Source: Musa acuminata AAA Group
Taxonomy: Eukaryota; Streptophyta; Magnoliopsida; Zingiberales; Musaceae
Length of the DNA stretch: 64,000 nucleotides
Assembly: GCF_036884655.1 (NCBI RefSeq)
Contig: NC_088339.1
Coordinates: 24,943,501-25,007,500 of the forward strand
Reading direction: 5' to 3'
In this document: in pieces, positions 1-11,616 of the stretch
Layout: the number at the start of each line of letters is the position of its first letter
How positions within the stretch are numbered: position 1 is the first letter of the stretch
The notes under the pieces: model-generated
Seen by the model: the letters and a program-made list of their open reading frames with translations, nothing else
The model's database searches: none
Told to the model about the DNA's origin: nothing
Program-made: the position numbers and the translations under genes

Positions 1-779
1 ATATATTTTACGCTGGCTGAGAAGTCAACTTAGAATATAATACAAGTCACCAAACAACTTCCTCGTTTAATGCATTTAAGCATAATATTTCCATACTCAA
101 CATCATCATGGTGTATGTTTATAAGTTGCCTCCTCGTGATACAATGATTCCCAGCATGTGCGGATAAATATAAGCGCAAATGCTATATATTAATTGATTG
201 GCGGAATTCATCGCTCGATATATGATGGTATGCATGATAGTATAATCAATGATACGGAGGCAGATCTGGCAAACGATTGGGCCACATGAACACCGATCCC
301 AAAGGGCGGCTAGGGAATATTCTATCCAGGAGAATATTATCCCTCATTTTTCACTCATTATAAAAGCTTATCTTTGATATGATAATCAAGATTAGTTTTT
401 TTTTATTAAATCTTTTTCACTCTCGTCGAAATTGATTTGAACGTTGAAGAGACTAAGTCGAAAAAGTCATCTGGCCTTCATCATCATGTAGGTCAGTCAT
501 GAAGCACACTCAGATGTGCCTCAGCCCCTATAAGAGTCGTTAAACCACCCAAACAGTAACTCACCTCTCTTGTGCACATGGGCTCTAATTGTGTGAAGTT
601 GATTTAGATGTCATCGAAGTTTTCCTAATATTTAGAAGGGTCCATGTTATAAGAACGTCAGCTCGCTGACTTGCTCAACTAGTGTTCGAGCAAGGATGAT
701 CCATCCTTGACTTATAATACCTTCACTCATAAGGGATAGTAGTTGATGTTTTCAAATCTCGATGCATCCATCTTAGCAC
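1..779. other. AT-rich non-coding flank, no gene recognised
   Basis: No open frame of useful length and no recognisable protein similarity in any frame. It lies directly upstream of gag-like remnants of a Ty3/gypsy element, so it may be that element's degraded 5' LTR and leader, but I found no matching LTR partner or primer binding site. Confidence 0.4.
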
Positions 780-3700
780 AGATCCCAATACAATATCAGC
801 ATCTATTTAATGACCTCGACTTCTTTCCCCTAATGGGGATCCTGACCCACATACTCGTTCTCACTAAGATATTTTTGAACATCAACATCACCTAGAAAGT
901 ATAATATTAACAAGGATGATGCACATTATTGCCCCACTCTTATCTCAGCTAGCCAAATCAATGGCTCCAGCCCTTCATAGCTCGTAGTCCCATCGATACC
1001 GGCTAAGGTCATTTGGCCTATAATGATGCCAATCCCTCAATAATGCCTAAGGTCGATTGAGCATTTGACAAACAAGGTGCTTCAGTCACCTACCATGGAG
1101 TTTAGCCGACCTTGCCACCCATAATCTATCTTGATCGAGTCTAAGGCTACGCAATCAGTGGATTCCATAAATCATACCCTTTAAATGTAACTACAATTAT
1201 TTAAATTCAAGAGAAGCCAATTCCCATCAATTTTTATTTGTCGACTTTGTAGGTGTTTGATGGTGGCACAAACCCAATTGAACACATAGTGGCTTTTCGT
1301 ATTTAGATGATGCTATACGACTTATTAGATGTCCTGATATGTTGTACCTTCCCCACCACACTACGAGTTTGCCTCGAAAGTGAAATGCCCATCTACAAGT
1401 CATTCTCAATGATTTCCTTCACCCAACTAGCCAAGGAGCTTAAGCAATACTACATTATGAATGTGTGTCCCAAATGCCTGTGACAACCCTCTTGAGACTT
1501 TAGCAAGCAAAGAGAGAGAGACTGATGGGGAGTCTTTACCATTACCAGAGGGGTCAGTGGAGAGATAGATTGATGCCATAATTAGTAGACTAGTGTTCGG
1601 AAAGGATAGCTCATCAATCCACAAGGCTTATGTCAAGCCACCATCAAGAAGCACTAAAGAATGGATGATAACTTAGAGATAACATATAAGGAAGAAGAAG
1701 TGGGGGTACCTTGATTTAAACAATGACAATGCCCTGGTGGTATCTATGAGGATGATTAATGCTCTAGTGAAGAGAGTCATGGTTGAAATAAGAAGCTCCA
1801 TCGACATCCTCTATTATGATGCTTATTAGTACTTGGGTTTGACGACTAATGACCTTGCCTCGATGGTCTTTTCCTTGATGGGATTCATTAGTAATTTTAT
1901 CTCTCCTTTGAGGATCGTCAATTAGCACATCATATTTGGGAAAAAGCTCTACTCAAAGACGATCTCAACCAAATTCATAATAGTGGACATTCTCTTAGCA
2001 TACAACATGATCATAAATCAACCAACATAAAACAAATAAGAGTGGGTGTTAACCGAGGAGGGTACAACTCATTGACTTCCTCTAAAGCAACATGAAAGTT
2101 TTTATGTAGTCATCGAGAGATATGCTTAGGATTGATCCCAGCGTGCATTAGCACCATATGAACATCTCACTGAGGCATGACCAGTGAAGTAGAGGCCTCA
2201 AAATTTTACTGTTAACCATCAACAAGTAGTCAACACCAAGTAGATAAGTTGTTAGGTGCTTGTTTTATTTTTGAAGTGCACTATCTTTAGTGACATTTCG
2301 TATGGGCTTAACGTTACCATACTCAATATGCAATCTCTGAGATATTAGATGGACGAGGGACTATAGATATATGGTAATTGAAGACAAATATGTCCAATAG
2401 ATTAGATCCCATACACCGTTTGGGGACTATGGCATAGTGGCCTAATACGTTCATAGTCGATGAGTCGAGTAAATTATTATAAAGATAATAATTCACTATA
2501 TCAAAAGGAGTTCTAATAAGATCGACTTACAACCAGCTCGGTATCAGGCCTAGAGGGTCATAAACATATGATGGATATTACGACGAGTAGAGTATGGATA
2601 TGAGATATCCACGAAACCCATAATTTGGATCATATAGATGAGATCCAATGAGATTATGTAATTGGATAGAGTTCTAATATCCAATAATGATATAATCAAT
2701 TAAGGGCTAAGCTGCATGCACCTTTATAAATAGGAGGAACCTCACGGTTCATAGGCTAGAACTACTGGTGATCACCCCTCTTATTCTCCTTAGCCTCCTC
2801 TCTTTTTTCCTTGACTCCGGTAATATTGTGCTGCACATAGAGAGAGAGATCTCGTAGTAATCTAAGGAGTGTCATCGTTGCATCAGTCGTATGGATTATC
2901 GCTATAGAGGAGTATGTGAGTTCTCTATCTTCTCTATCGAATCTAAAAATTTTAAGGATATACGATCTGCCTATGTAACACTTCTCACATGATATGTATG
3001 GTTTTGCGACTTTCTCATCTACCAATCGTCGCATAATGATCAAGTACTTAACTTTAGAAAATATGATTTTGTTTTTGTTTTCTACTATGCATGAGATATC
3101 GATCCGTGATTTCCCAACATAAACATTCTAAACGTTGAGAAAATTTTAGATGCACCTTAACCCAACAAAGTGTATCTTCAAGGTTAATTCAAAAAAGTTC
3201 ATTATGCACTAATAAAGAATAGGCAGAAATCTTGAGAAGATATGGGCCATATTAAAAATGCACCCATCTCGATCGATCAAATAGGTTTAACAGTTAATAG
3301 GTCGACTAATACCCCTTAATCGATTCTTGTCTCAATTATGTGGCAAATGTCTTATGTTCTTCCGAGCATTGAAAAACCTAAAGGGCTTTGAATGAATAAA
3401 AGAGTACTATAGAGCCTTTGACAAATTAAAGGATTACCTAGCCAAGTTGTCGTAGCTCACCTCTTTGAGCTCGAGGGAGATCTTAAGCCTATATCTAGCT
3501 ACTATCAAAATGGCCATCAATTTAATTTTATTTTGATAGGATATTAGAATTCAAAAGCTTATCTACTATATCGATCATATTCTAAGCGAAGCCAAGCTAC
3601 CGTACCTACTGATAGAGAAGTTAACATTTATACTAGTGCTAAAGCTACGTTTATATTTTTCATCTTATGTGATTTATATGATTACTAAATAGTCCCTTCA

Positions 3701-3960
3701 ATATGTCCTTTCCTAACTCCATGGGTTTGGCTAACTATTTAAGTGGTTGGGGTTACAAGAGTTCAACATCCATTACACTAATAATAACCATCAAAGCCCA
3801 AGTGTTGATGGGCTTCATCTCCAAACTCACCCAATCACCACTCGGGAACATTCATGTCACCTCCACATAGATACCATTTGTTGACGAATCAATCACCTCG
3901 ATCGACGGTTACAAATAAATCTACGAGCAAGCACTCAAATTCAAATTTTAAAATATATAT
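780..3960 (+). mobile_element. Degenerate Ty3/gypsy retrotransposon (Tat/Retand-like), interrupted
   Basis: Conceptual translation, with many stops and frame changes, gives pieces of a gypsy polyprotein in the right order. A gag-like stretch lies at about 1250-1600 (including TQLAKEL). A protease-like segment lies at about 1735-2010, with VKRVM, a ruined aspartic site where DTGSS is expected, and FIIVDILLAYNMIINQPT near its end. The start of RT (DM.GIDPS) is near 2130. After an LTR-like insertion, RT/RNase H resumes at about 3150-3860 with LNPTKCIF, a NRF motif and KLRLYF. No intact ORF or clear LTR pair remains, so this is an old dead copy. The Tat/Retand assignment rests on remembered motif similarity. 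Confidence 0.75.
2337..3119 (-). mobile_element. Probable solo LTR nested in the gypsy remnant, reverse orientation
   Basis: This block separates two parts of the gypsy RT reading and has no RT similarity itself. Its right edge, read on the minus strand, begins TGTTGGGAAATCACGG, a common plant LTR start. Read on the plus strand it holds a TATA-like TATAAATAGG at about 2725. The left edge is uncertain, and I could not find a convincing target-site duplication. A minus-strand ORF at 2762-3043 lies inside it and resembles no known protein. Confidence 0.5.
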
Positions 3961-4149
3961 TTTGTAAGGTCTTTAGCTTCTTCGTCACTTACCACTTAAA
4001 AAAATATATTCAAAATTCATCATCTTCAATAATAAATATTTTATCTAAAAATATTGAGATTCAGTTCAAAAGGACGGTTAGGAAATTTTTTTGTCCAGAA
4101 ACATTTCATAAAATATTTTCCTTTTATATATTTTTTCTTAATATATTAT

Positions 4150-4972
4150 AAAAAAATATTTTTGGTATGATAATCGAGATTAGTATGATCGCATATGTGG
4201 GTCCCTTCCTTCTAATCAATAGGAAGGTAGCATTCGGGGAAGAAAGAAAGGGTAACAGAGAGAGAGAGAGAGAGAGAGAGACAGAGGTGTGTGGGCTGTT
4301 TCATGCGTACGACGCCAAGTCATTCGCGGAAAAGGCCACCGTGAGGGGGTACAGTCAGCATCGTTACCTGGGCGAGACGAGAGGGAGAGGGAGAAGGCCG
4401 CTCGGCACACGCGAGGGCGAGGGTTTCTCCACCCCGCCCCCCTCCTCTCTAACACCAAGCAGAGCAAGCAGCAGCACTAATCCCCCAAACCAACACACCG
4501 ACCCTAATTCAACTCGGCGACGCAGGTGATCGTGGCTTCTCTGATTGATCTTTGTCCCCTCGATCTCTTCTTTTAGGTTGTGGCATGGTTTCTTGGTTTG
4601 ACTTAGTTTGTCGTGCTTCGTTTTCCTTGGGTTTAGACGCGACTGTGATGCTCAATGTCAAGATTTTAGTTGGGTTTCGAAATGGTAAAACCGGATTAAC
4701 GCAGTTCCAAAGCTCAACCTTGTTTCTTTTCGGATCCGGAAACTCGGAACTCTTTTTTTGAAGGAGGAAAGATTGAATTGCTGCTTCCGAAATGTGCCGT
4801 TGTCCAATCAATTGTTTCTATTCGATTTAATGTTAAAAAGGGTGGTCTTTTATGCAACCTCGTTATCTAGACGAACTAAACTGATTGCGAAACTTATTGA
4901 GATGTTCTTTCTGGCAATGCGGTCTCACTAAGAAAGAGTAGTTTGGTAGGTTATTCGAGGACAGCTTGGAGA
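4150..4972 (+). promoter_or_regulatory. Promoter, 5' UTR and probable leader intron of the bHLH pseudogene
   Basis: A (GA)n tract at 4258-4281 is followed by GC-rich sequence typical of a monocot transcription start region. The sequence around 4524-4530 reads CGCAG|GTGATC, a usable splice donor, and an acceptor ending in TAG near 4950 would splice a non-coding leader to the ATG at 4973. The region looks like a normal promoter even though the downstream coding sequence is broken. Transcription is therefore possible. Confidence 0.5.
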
Positions 4973-7900
4973 ATGGTGTCGGACGATCCCTCTACTACTA
5001 TTAACGAGTCAAATGTGGCAACTGAGTCGACAGTTGGCGGGTTGGTCAATAACTTGTCACCGCAGTTTTAAGCTTTCTTATCTGTTATTGATAACCGGAG
5101 TTGCTTGATGTTGCTAGATCTGTGGTGTTCTTGTCTTTGATATTGTTTGACTATATTATGCATGTGACGGTTCTGGTCCCTCAAATAATGCCGTCTAAAG
5201 TTTGAGCTACATGGATTGCTTGACTTATAGGGCAATAGTAAAGATTAAAGTATGTATATTGATCCGTGGAACCCTGCAGCAGCTTGCTGGCTGTATAAAG
5301 ATACTAGCTCAACCTAATCTCTACCCTGTGAAGCAACCCAAGTGCTTCCATCAGGGGTTCATTGGGAACTCTTCTCTCTACATGCAGTGAAAGTCCTTGA
5401 TGGATAAGAACATGTTTATTTTGAAGCACTTTAGGATCTTAATGTGTCAAAAGTTTCATGAAGCTTGCATTGTCTGCTGAGATAGAATCATTTCGGTTGG
5501 TGGTTAAGGTAGATATCAGTATTCATATTGGCATATCCAAAGATCCTATAAGATCTGTTGGGATAGTGCATGCAGCATACGCTTGCTAAGTGGCTTCTAA
5601 TTTTGTGCACATCAAAGCCATTAATCCTCAACTTGAAATATGAAGCCAAACAGAGGCATCTCCATGCAAGTCGTTTAACCTGACCCATTTATACAAATTA
5701 GGACATGCATGCAAACTATAACTCACAATAAGTCAGTGTGCTTTTAAACTTTCAGTATGATTATGACTTATATTGGTGATCTATTAACACTTGATCTATC
5801 TTGTAGATTACTTGTATTTGCAGCTGGTTCCTAAGAATCTTATCAGATAATTCGTGACCCATTATCTTTTTCTGTTTGTTTCAAATCTAAATTCTGAGAT
5901 GCTTGCTGTTGTATGTCTCTTTCTAGCAAAAAGAACCAGAGCGGAGTTCCAAAGAAGATACATAAAGCTGAAAGAGAGAAACTTAAACGTGACCAGCTGA
6001 ATGAACTCTTTCTTGTGGTTGGTCATGTAGTTGGTAAATGTCTCTTTGGTCAGTTACAATATATGTGTATGGTAATTATGGTGCATATTGCTGTGATCAG
6101 AACATAATCGACACGTCACCGAGGAGTATAGTTTTAATGTTCTTCTCAAGATCATATATATTTTTTTGGATTCTTTTGATGGAATATTTTTCTCAATATA
6201 TGTAGACCATATATTGTGGTGATTAGAACTTAAGTGTGAGGCTTGATGGTATCCCTATTGAGGTCTGAAAAAGTTTATGGGACAAGTAAATAGCTTGATT
6301 AACTAGCTTATTTAACAAAATCATGATATTCAGAAGGATGTCTAATGAATGAAAAAAAGTTTTTTAGTGTCAATTTACGAAAATAAGGATAACATACGAA
6401 ACTGTTCAAATTATAGAGGAATTAAAATCATGATTCATACTATGAAACATTAGGAAAGAGTAATCAAAGTAGGATAAGGCTTGAAACAAATATATCTGAA
6501 AATCAATCTAGTTTTCTACTTGGAAGATTAATCATAGAAGCTATTTATTTATTAAAACAATTAATGAAAAAAATATAGGAAGAAAAAAAGTTTTGCATAT
6601 GGTTTTTATTTACTTAGAGAAAGCTTGTGATAGGATTCATAGAGATTTATTATGATGGTTTTTAGAAAAGAAAGATATATATCCATTAATTATATTAATG
6701 TTATTAAAAATATGTATAATAATATAGCTACTAGTTTTAGAACTATAGAGAGTGTGTCTAGTGAATTTTCTATTAGTATAGGATTACATCTAGGATCTGT
6801 ATTAAATCCTTACTTTTTCACATTAATAATAGTTCACTTATATGATAGACTTCCTTGATGTATGTTATTTGTCGATGATATTGTCTTAGTTGATGAGAGC
6901 ATAAGTAAAATTAATTATAAACTTGAGTCATGAAGGTAAGCTTTAGAAATTAAAGGTTTTAGATTAAATAGGACTAAAACTAAATATATAAAATCTAATT
7001 TTAGTGATTCTAGAAATAGACAGGAGAATATAGCCAAGTTGGATGGACGAGAAATTCCGTTAAGGAAAAACTTTAGGTATCTTGGATCAATTATTCAATA
7101 AGATGGACAAATCGATAAAGATATTACTTAAAAAGTAAAAACAAGATGGTTAAAATGATAAGGGGCATCAAGAGTTTTGTGTGATCATTGGATACTTTTG
7201 AAATTAAAAGAAAAATTTTATAAGACAATTGTAAGACTAGTAATGCTTTATGAATCTGAGTGTTAGACAGTTAAGAAACAATACATACAAAAAGTTTGTA
7301 TTGTCAAAATGAGAATGTTGAGATGGATGTATGGAGTTACTAGGAAAAATATGAAAAAGAACACTTTTATTCATGAACAACTAAATATCGCTTCGATAGA
7401 GGATAATATTAAAGAAAATCATTTAAGATGATATGGATGTGCTAAGGAGACCTCCGGATGCGATAGTCAAAAGAGGTGAAATGATGAGTATCAGTGGTAC
7501 GAGAAGATATAAAGGAAGACTTGAAAAGACTTTAATATAAACTATAAATAAAGATTAAAATAATCTAAATATAATCAAACATATGACCTTTTACATATCT
7601 CAATAACGGCAAAAGATTCATATAGTCGACCCCAAATAATTGGGACTTACGGTTTTGTTGTTGTTGATGTAGATGTAGATGATTCCTACTAGTGAATAAA
7701 TGTTTTTCAAATTTTACTAAAAGTTCATCTTTCCAAATATGCTTCCTGAAGAGTTTATCAACATGCTTTTATGATTACCATCAATGATAGCCACTTAGAA
7801 GCTCTTTCAAATCATCTAGGGAGTCCTCAAGATCTTGAGTCAGAATATTTTGTCTTATGCAACTCATTAACCTTCTGCTTGTGGAAAATTCAGTGATTTT

Positions 7901-9620
7901 GCTAGCCTCCATTACCTTTTAAAATTTTCTTTTGAATTCTTTCAAAGAGCAAACTTGATATAAAAATCTTATCCTATGCATTGTTTTTCAAAGCCACATT
8001 ATCCCTAAGCAGTATATATCTACATACACATAGCATAGTAAGCCCAGCCACCAGTTTTGTGCATTACCACCATATACATGAAGAAGCAGCTGTGTTTAAC
8101 AAGAAAACCATTTGTCATGTCTGAATATGTTTTTCTCGCTACAATACATACTAAATTTACATCTTTATGCCCATCTTGGTAAACATAATTTTCATGTGGA
8201 AGGTTTTGTATGTTTTCTTGAATAAGGAGCTTCATCCCATTTTAATCTCTATGTGCAGAACCAGACCGACAAAACAATTGTAAGGCTTCCATATTGGGTG
8301 ATACTGCCTGAGTACTAAGATATCTCTTCGCGCATGTAGAATCTCTCAGGAAGGAAAATGCAGCTCTGCTATCTGAATCACACTATTAGTATAAAACCTA
8401 ACTGTCGACCCTAAATCTTAGAAATGTTGTCACTTTTGTATGCCATGGATATACATAAATGTCGATAGAAACTCCACTGCATAAGTTAATTGAAATATCA
8501 AAACTTGCAAGGTGATTTTATTCTACTTTGTTGATTAGAGAAAGACCACATTTTATACCATGCGGCAAATGAAACTTTACATCGTTGTTGGCATCTACTA
8601 TAAGACTGCAGAAATTTTGCCATTGGTAAATTAAATATCTCTAGCAATTATGTGCTTAGCACTGAAGTTATTAGTTAATTTATTGCCTGCAAGATGTTGG
8701 TATACTGGCTCATTTGTTCAGACATTTTTAGCAAATTCCAAAAAGATGCTCACTACAATCTAACTTCTTTTGATACCACTAGAATTCTGCCAATCAAAAT
8801 GGTTCATGCAGTAAATTCTGCAAGTCTGAAACATAGTATATTATATATGTTCTAGAGTTCATAATGCAAAATAATCTAATTTCACAACCTTGTGCCTAAT
8901 AAGAAAATGATTCACATTTGATTTTATAGTTCTTTTTTGCTACAGATACCAATGGGCAACACATATGGCAGTTTGTCATGGTGCTGTCATTAATCCAATT
9001 CTGATCATCTTTTCTTGGAACATTCTTTCTAGTTTCTTTTGTTTTTGGAAACTGCGGGACTGTGGCTGTGATCCGGACAATGACTTTTGTATGTTGTCTC
9101 CTGGTTGGTCTTACAATTTCTAATGCTGGTTTTGCGTATATATATCTGAATGTGGTGAATGCATCAGGTTGCCACGGAGAGGAATGAGCTGAAAGATGAG
9201 AACACTACATTACAAGCTGAAACATCCCAGCTCCAAAAGGAGCTGCAGGGGAGATCGAGTTATAATCCCACATGGAGCAACAACATCAATTCAATGACTC
9301 CCACTCAGCCGCAGCCGACTGCCACAGGGCTTCCAATGCTGCATCAGCCAGTTGCTATTGGATCCACACAAGCAACCCCCATTCGGCAGCTCCAGCACTT
9401 TTCCGGTGGAAAGAACAAGCACTCCACCACCAACGCCGCCTGGTCCTTCCCGGGTGATGAGACCACATGCCGGATATCCGACTTTGTCGGACTTGCGGTC
9501 GGGTCTTCTCCTTTGGACTTCTCACCGGAATCACAAGAAGAGAGATGTGGCAGCTGTGGCATTAGCACTAGCAGCGAGGAGGAAGGATGTAATAAAGCAT
9601 CAACTGGTATATCACTATAA
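4973..9620 (+). pseudogene. bHLH47/POPEYE/IRO3-like bHLH transcription factor pseudogene
   Basis: Intact relatives are iron-deficiency regulators. Four exons can be followed: 4973-5064 (MVSDDPSTT...), 5927-6033 (KKIHKAEREKLKRDQLNELF, basic region and helix 1), 8259-8386 (EPDRQNN.KASILGDTA, then ESLRKENAALLSESHY, loop/helix 2/coiled coil) and 9168-9620 (VATERNELKDENTTLQAE...). Splice phases still match: exon 2 ends in a single G that joins AA to give E-P-D-R. Lesions: TGA at 8309-8311 where Arg is expected; exon 3 runs into TAG at its 3' edge with the GT donor lost; and the C-terminal part shifts frame near 9350, because RPHAGYPTLSD lies in a different frame from the exon start. An RTE LINE sits in intron 2. 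Introns are retained, so this is a duplicated and not a processed copy. Confidence 0.85.
6350..7684 (+). mobile_element. Dead RTE-clade LINE fragment (reverse transcriptase and 3' end)
   Basis: Translation with several stops and frame changes gives an ordered plant RTE-type RT: NYRGIKIM near 6410, FIYLEKACDRIHRDLL near 6608-6650, GLHLGSVLNPYFFTL near 6781, and the catalytic MLFVDDIVLVDES near 6862-6900. Then come RTKTKYIKSNFS, RKNFRYLGSIIQ, MRMLRWMYGVTRKN and HLRWYG. The 3' end carries the RTE signature GTCGACCCCAAATAATTGGG at 7626-7645, followed by a short TTG/GATGTA microsatellite tail. The 5' end is missing, as is usual for LINE copies. It lies in intron 2 of the bHLH pseudogene, in the same orientation. 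Confidence 0.85.
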
Positions 9621-9899
9621 TCAAGAAATGTACATTGCAAATCCGATTATTTTTTCCCCATTTGTTAATGATCAAAATGAAGAATGTCACTGACGCATTA
9701 CAAGAATTCATGAATGTGATGTTGCCAAAGGCAAAACGGTGAGTTTGTGGGGAAGCAGTATTGATGGCTTGAGTTAATCTGTATATATGTATTTCTCTGA
9801 ATCATTGGATTCAGGCTTCTTTCATCTCATTCTACCGAAGGTTTTGTTTGTTTGGTACTTTTATGACATGTTTATAGCTGAGAGAACCTATCATGTTTC

Positions 9900-10330
9900 C
9901 AACCAGAGTTTAAATGGTTGTCTCGCTATCGTAATTTCTCATTGACCTTAATGTTTAATAGGTTGTGGCGCCAATTCAGCCTCAGCCTCACACGGTGGAG
10001 GGCCCCACGCCGAGCCCGCTGCGCCTCAATGTTCGTGCTCGTACCGGCAGCCGTCAGATTAGGTGCGCCCATGGCGGTCCCCTCCTCGGTCCCACGGCGT
10101 GTCATTTCCACTGCGGACGTACAGTCACCTCGTCTCCGGTCCCAGCCGAGGACACAATCGTCCAGCTTTTCTCGGCGGCTAATTTGCTGCAGAAGGCTCG
10201 GTAGTCGGCAACCATTCGATGCAGCTTTAGCCTCTCTTTCTCCAAAGTTGATTCAGTTCTGGAGACGTCTGCGACGTTTTTGCTTTAGCCGAAAAGCTTG
10301 ACATTATACTGCAGCGTTTGGACCTGCCTA
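9900..10330. other. GC-rich segment without a recognised gene
   Basis: Base composition changes sharply here, to GC-rich over about 9965-10200, and three overlapping ORFs are open (plus 9918-10301, plus 9965-10204, minus 9926-10111). None matches a family I recognise and codon use does not single one out. It could be a decayed exon or the first exon of an unrecognised gene. A CT-rich stretch at about 10347-10366 follows. Confidence 0.35.
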
Positions 10331-10877
10331 TGATCCTTCCTCCCTTGCTCTCTCTCTCTCTCTCTCATACTTTTCTGACGCATGGTAGATTTTGTTGTCA
10401 TCGATCACATGGTGCAATGATCCCTGTCCTCCTTTGGTTATGCCTTTCGTTTTGGTCGATTTAAATCTAGTTGTTTGGACGTCAGATTCCTTAAAACAAG
10501 CTTGCTACAATGTGTCTCTAACAAGATTGTTTCCTTGGTCATCATTTCCTCTTCCTCTTTTTTCTTCTTTTGCCTTTCTTTCTTTCTTTCTTTCTTTCAT
10601 TTTGAGGGAAGAGTCTCTGAATTGGCGTTTTGCAAGTTTACCATGCATTCCTCTAGGTGTTCTTTTTCTTCTTTGTCTTGTTTCATCTTTTTATGAAGGA
10701 TTCTATAGGTTTTCTTATTGTGCATATCGAGTAATGTATCGAGTAGCTAAGAAGCCTAATATATTAAACAGCAGCAAAATCATCAAGCATAGTTAAACTA
10801 GTTTACACCTTTATTATATACTCTTCAGCACCTTAGATAACCCTCAGATCTACTGACCAGGCTTCCTGATGTAGTAT

Positions 10878-10878
<1 letters not shown>
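10331..10878. other. Pyrimidine-rich intergenic DNA
   Basis: Rich in T and CT/CTTT runs (for example 10565-10598). It holds the probable 3' flank of the minus-strand PRE-like gene. No coding potential recognised. Confidence 0.4.

Positions 10879-10947
<69 letters not shown>
10879..10947. repeat. (AG)n microsatellite, about 34 units
   Basis: An uninterrupted AG tract ends 23 bp beyond the stop codon of the minus-strand PRE-like gene. It would be transcribed as a long CU tract in that gene's 3' UTR. Length is likely polymorphic. Confidence 0.95.
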
Positions 10948-10949
<2 letters not shown>

Positions 10950-10970
10950 AACAGCAATATAAAACTCTCT

Positions 10971-11327
10971 CTAGGGCCTGAGCAGGCTCCGAATGATCTC
11001 AGCCTGAGGGCTGTTGCTGTCCATTGTCGCCATTAGGTCGGAGAGGCGGTCGCTCAGGTCTTCCACCTCCCGGTGCAAGCTCTTGATGTAGCTGCATGTC
11101 TCCTTCAGCAGTTTCGAAGCAGACGCCTGCATGCCCATAACACACACACACACTCTTTAGTGAACCTTCATGGAGTGGCCACCGACAAACAAAGAGACTC
11201 AGTTGGCGCTTTGTTTCCTCACTCTGCCTGCACTCCTGCGCCGGCGCGACTCCGGGAGCAGAGACTGGAGCTTGGAGACGAGCTCATTGATCTCTTCATC
11301 CGTGATCGCGCTACTTCTGCCGGACAT
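10971..11327 (-). CDS. PRE/ILI-type atypical (non-DNA-binding) HLH protein
   Basis: Two exons on the minus strand, 11327-11223 and 11126-10971, joined in phase 0 by a 96-bp intron (donor GTGAGG, acceptor ATGCAG), encode 86 residues. The protein starts [20 protein letters not shown], has helix 1 and a short RRRRS loop, then [20 protein letters not shown] and ends EIIRSLLRP. The length and the absence of a basic region fit the PRE/ILI family. These proteins sequester inhibitory bHLH factors (such as IBH1 and HFR1) and promote cell elongation downstream of brassinosteroid, gibberellin and light signals in the nucleus. The sequence most resembles the rice ILI6 type. The gene looks intact. A GA/CT tract about 240 bp upstream of the ATG may be a GAGA-type promoter element. 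Confidence 0.93.
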
Positions 11328-11563
11328 GGTCGTAATGTCTGCAACGCCTTTCTTTTTTCTCTTTTCCCTCCTCTGAGCTATGGAGCCAAGCGTAGGGAAG
11401 AGAAGAAATGCAGTGTTTTATATAGAAGGGAAGAGAGAAAGGAAAAGGCAGGAGAGTTATACTAGATAGAGTAGCTCAGGGACCATGTGTCACCCCTCTG
11501 TACTCTACCATTGGGCCCAACTTGATCCTGGCCCATCACCCATGGAGGCAGCAGGAGCCCCAC

Positions 11564-11567
<4 letters not shown>

Positions 11568-11614
<47 letters not shown>
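11568..11614. repeat. (CT)n microsatellite in the promoter of the minus-strand PRE gene
   Basis: About 23 CT units lie roughly 240 bp upstream of the start codon at 11327; on the coding strand this is (GA)n. GA/CT tracts near plant promoters can bind BPC/GAGA factors. Functional relevance here is inference. Confidence 0.9.

Positions 11615-11616
<2 letters not shown>

Noticed and set aside
2762..3043. 93-aa minus-strand ORF
   Set aside because: Falls within the LTR-like block; no protein similarity.
4167..4529. ORFs on both strands over the GA-rich promoter region (120 aa and 83 aa)
   Set aside because: Low-complexity (RE)n/(SL)n translations of a GA microsatellite and GC-rich leader; no family similarity.
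9159..9620. 153-aa ORF as an independent gene
   Set aside because: It is the last exon of the bHLH47-like pseudogene; its first ATG lies 9 bp before the splice acceptor and its later half is out of frame with the conserved C-terminus.
9918..10301. 127-aa Arg-rich ORF in a GC-rich patch
   Set aside because: Three overlapping frames are open and none matches a known family; composition alone explains them. Kept only as an unassigned segment.
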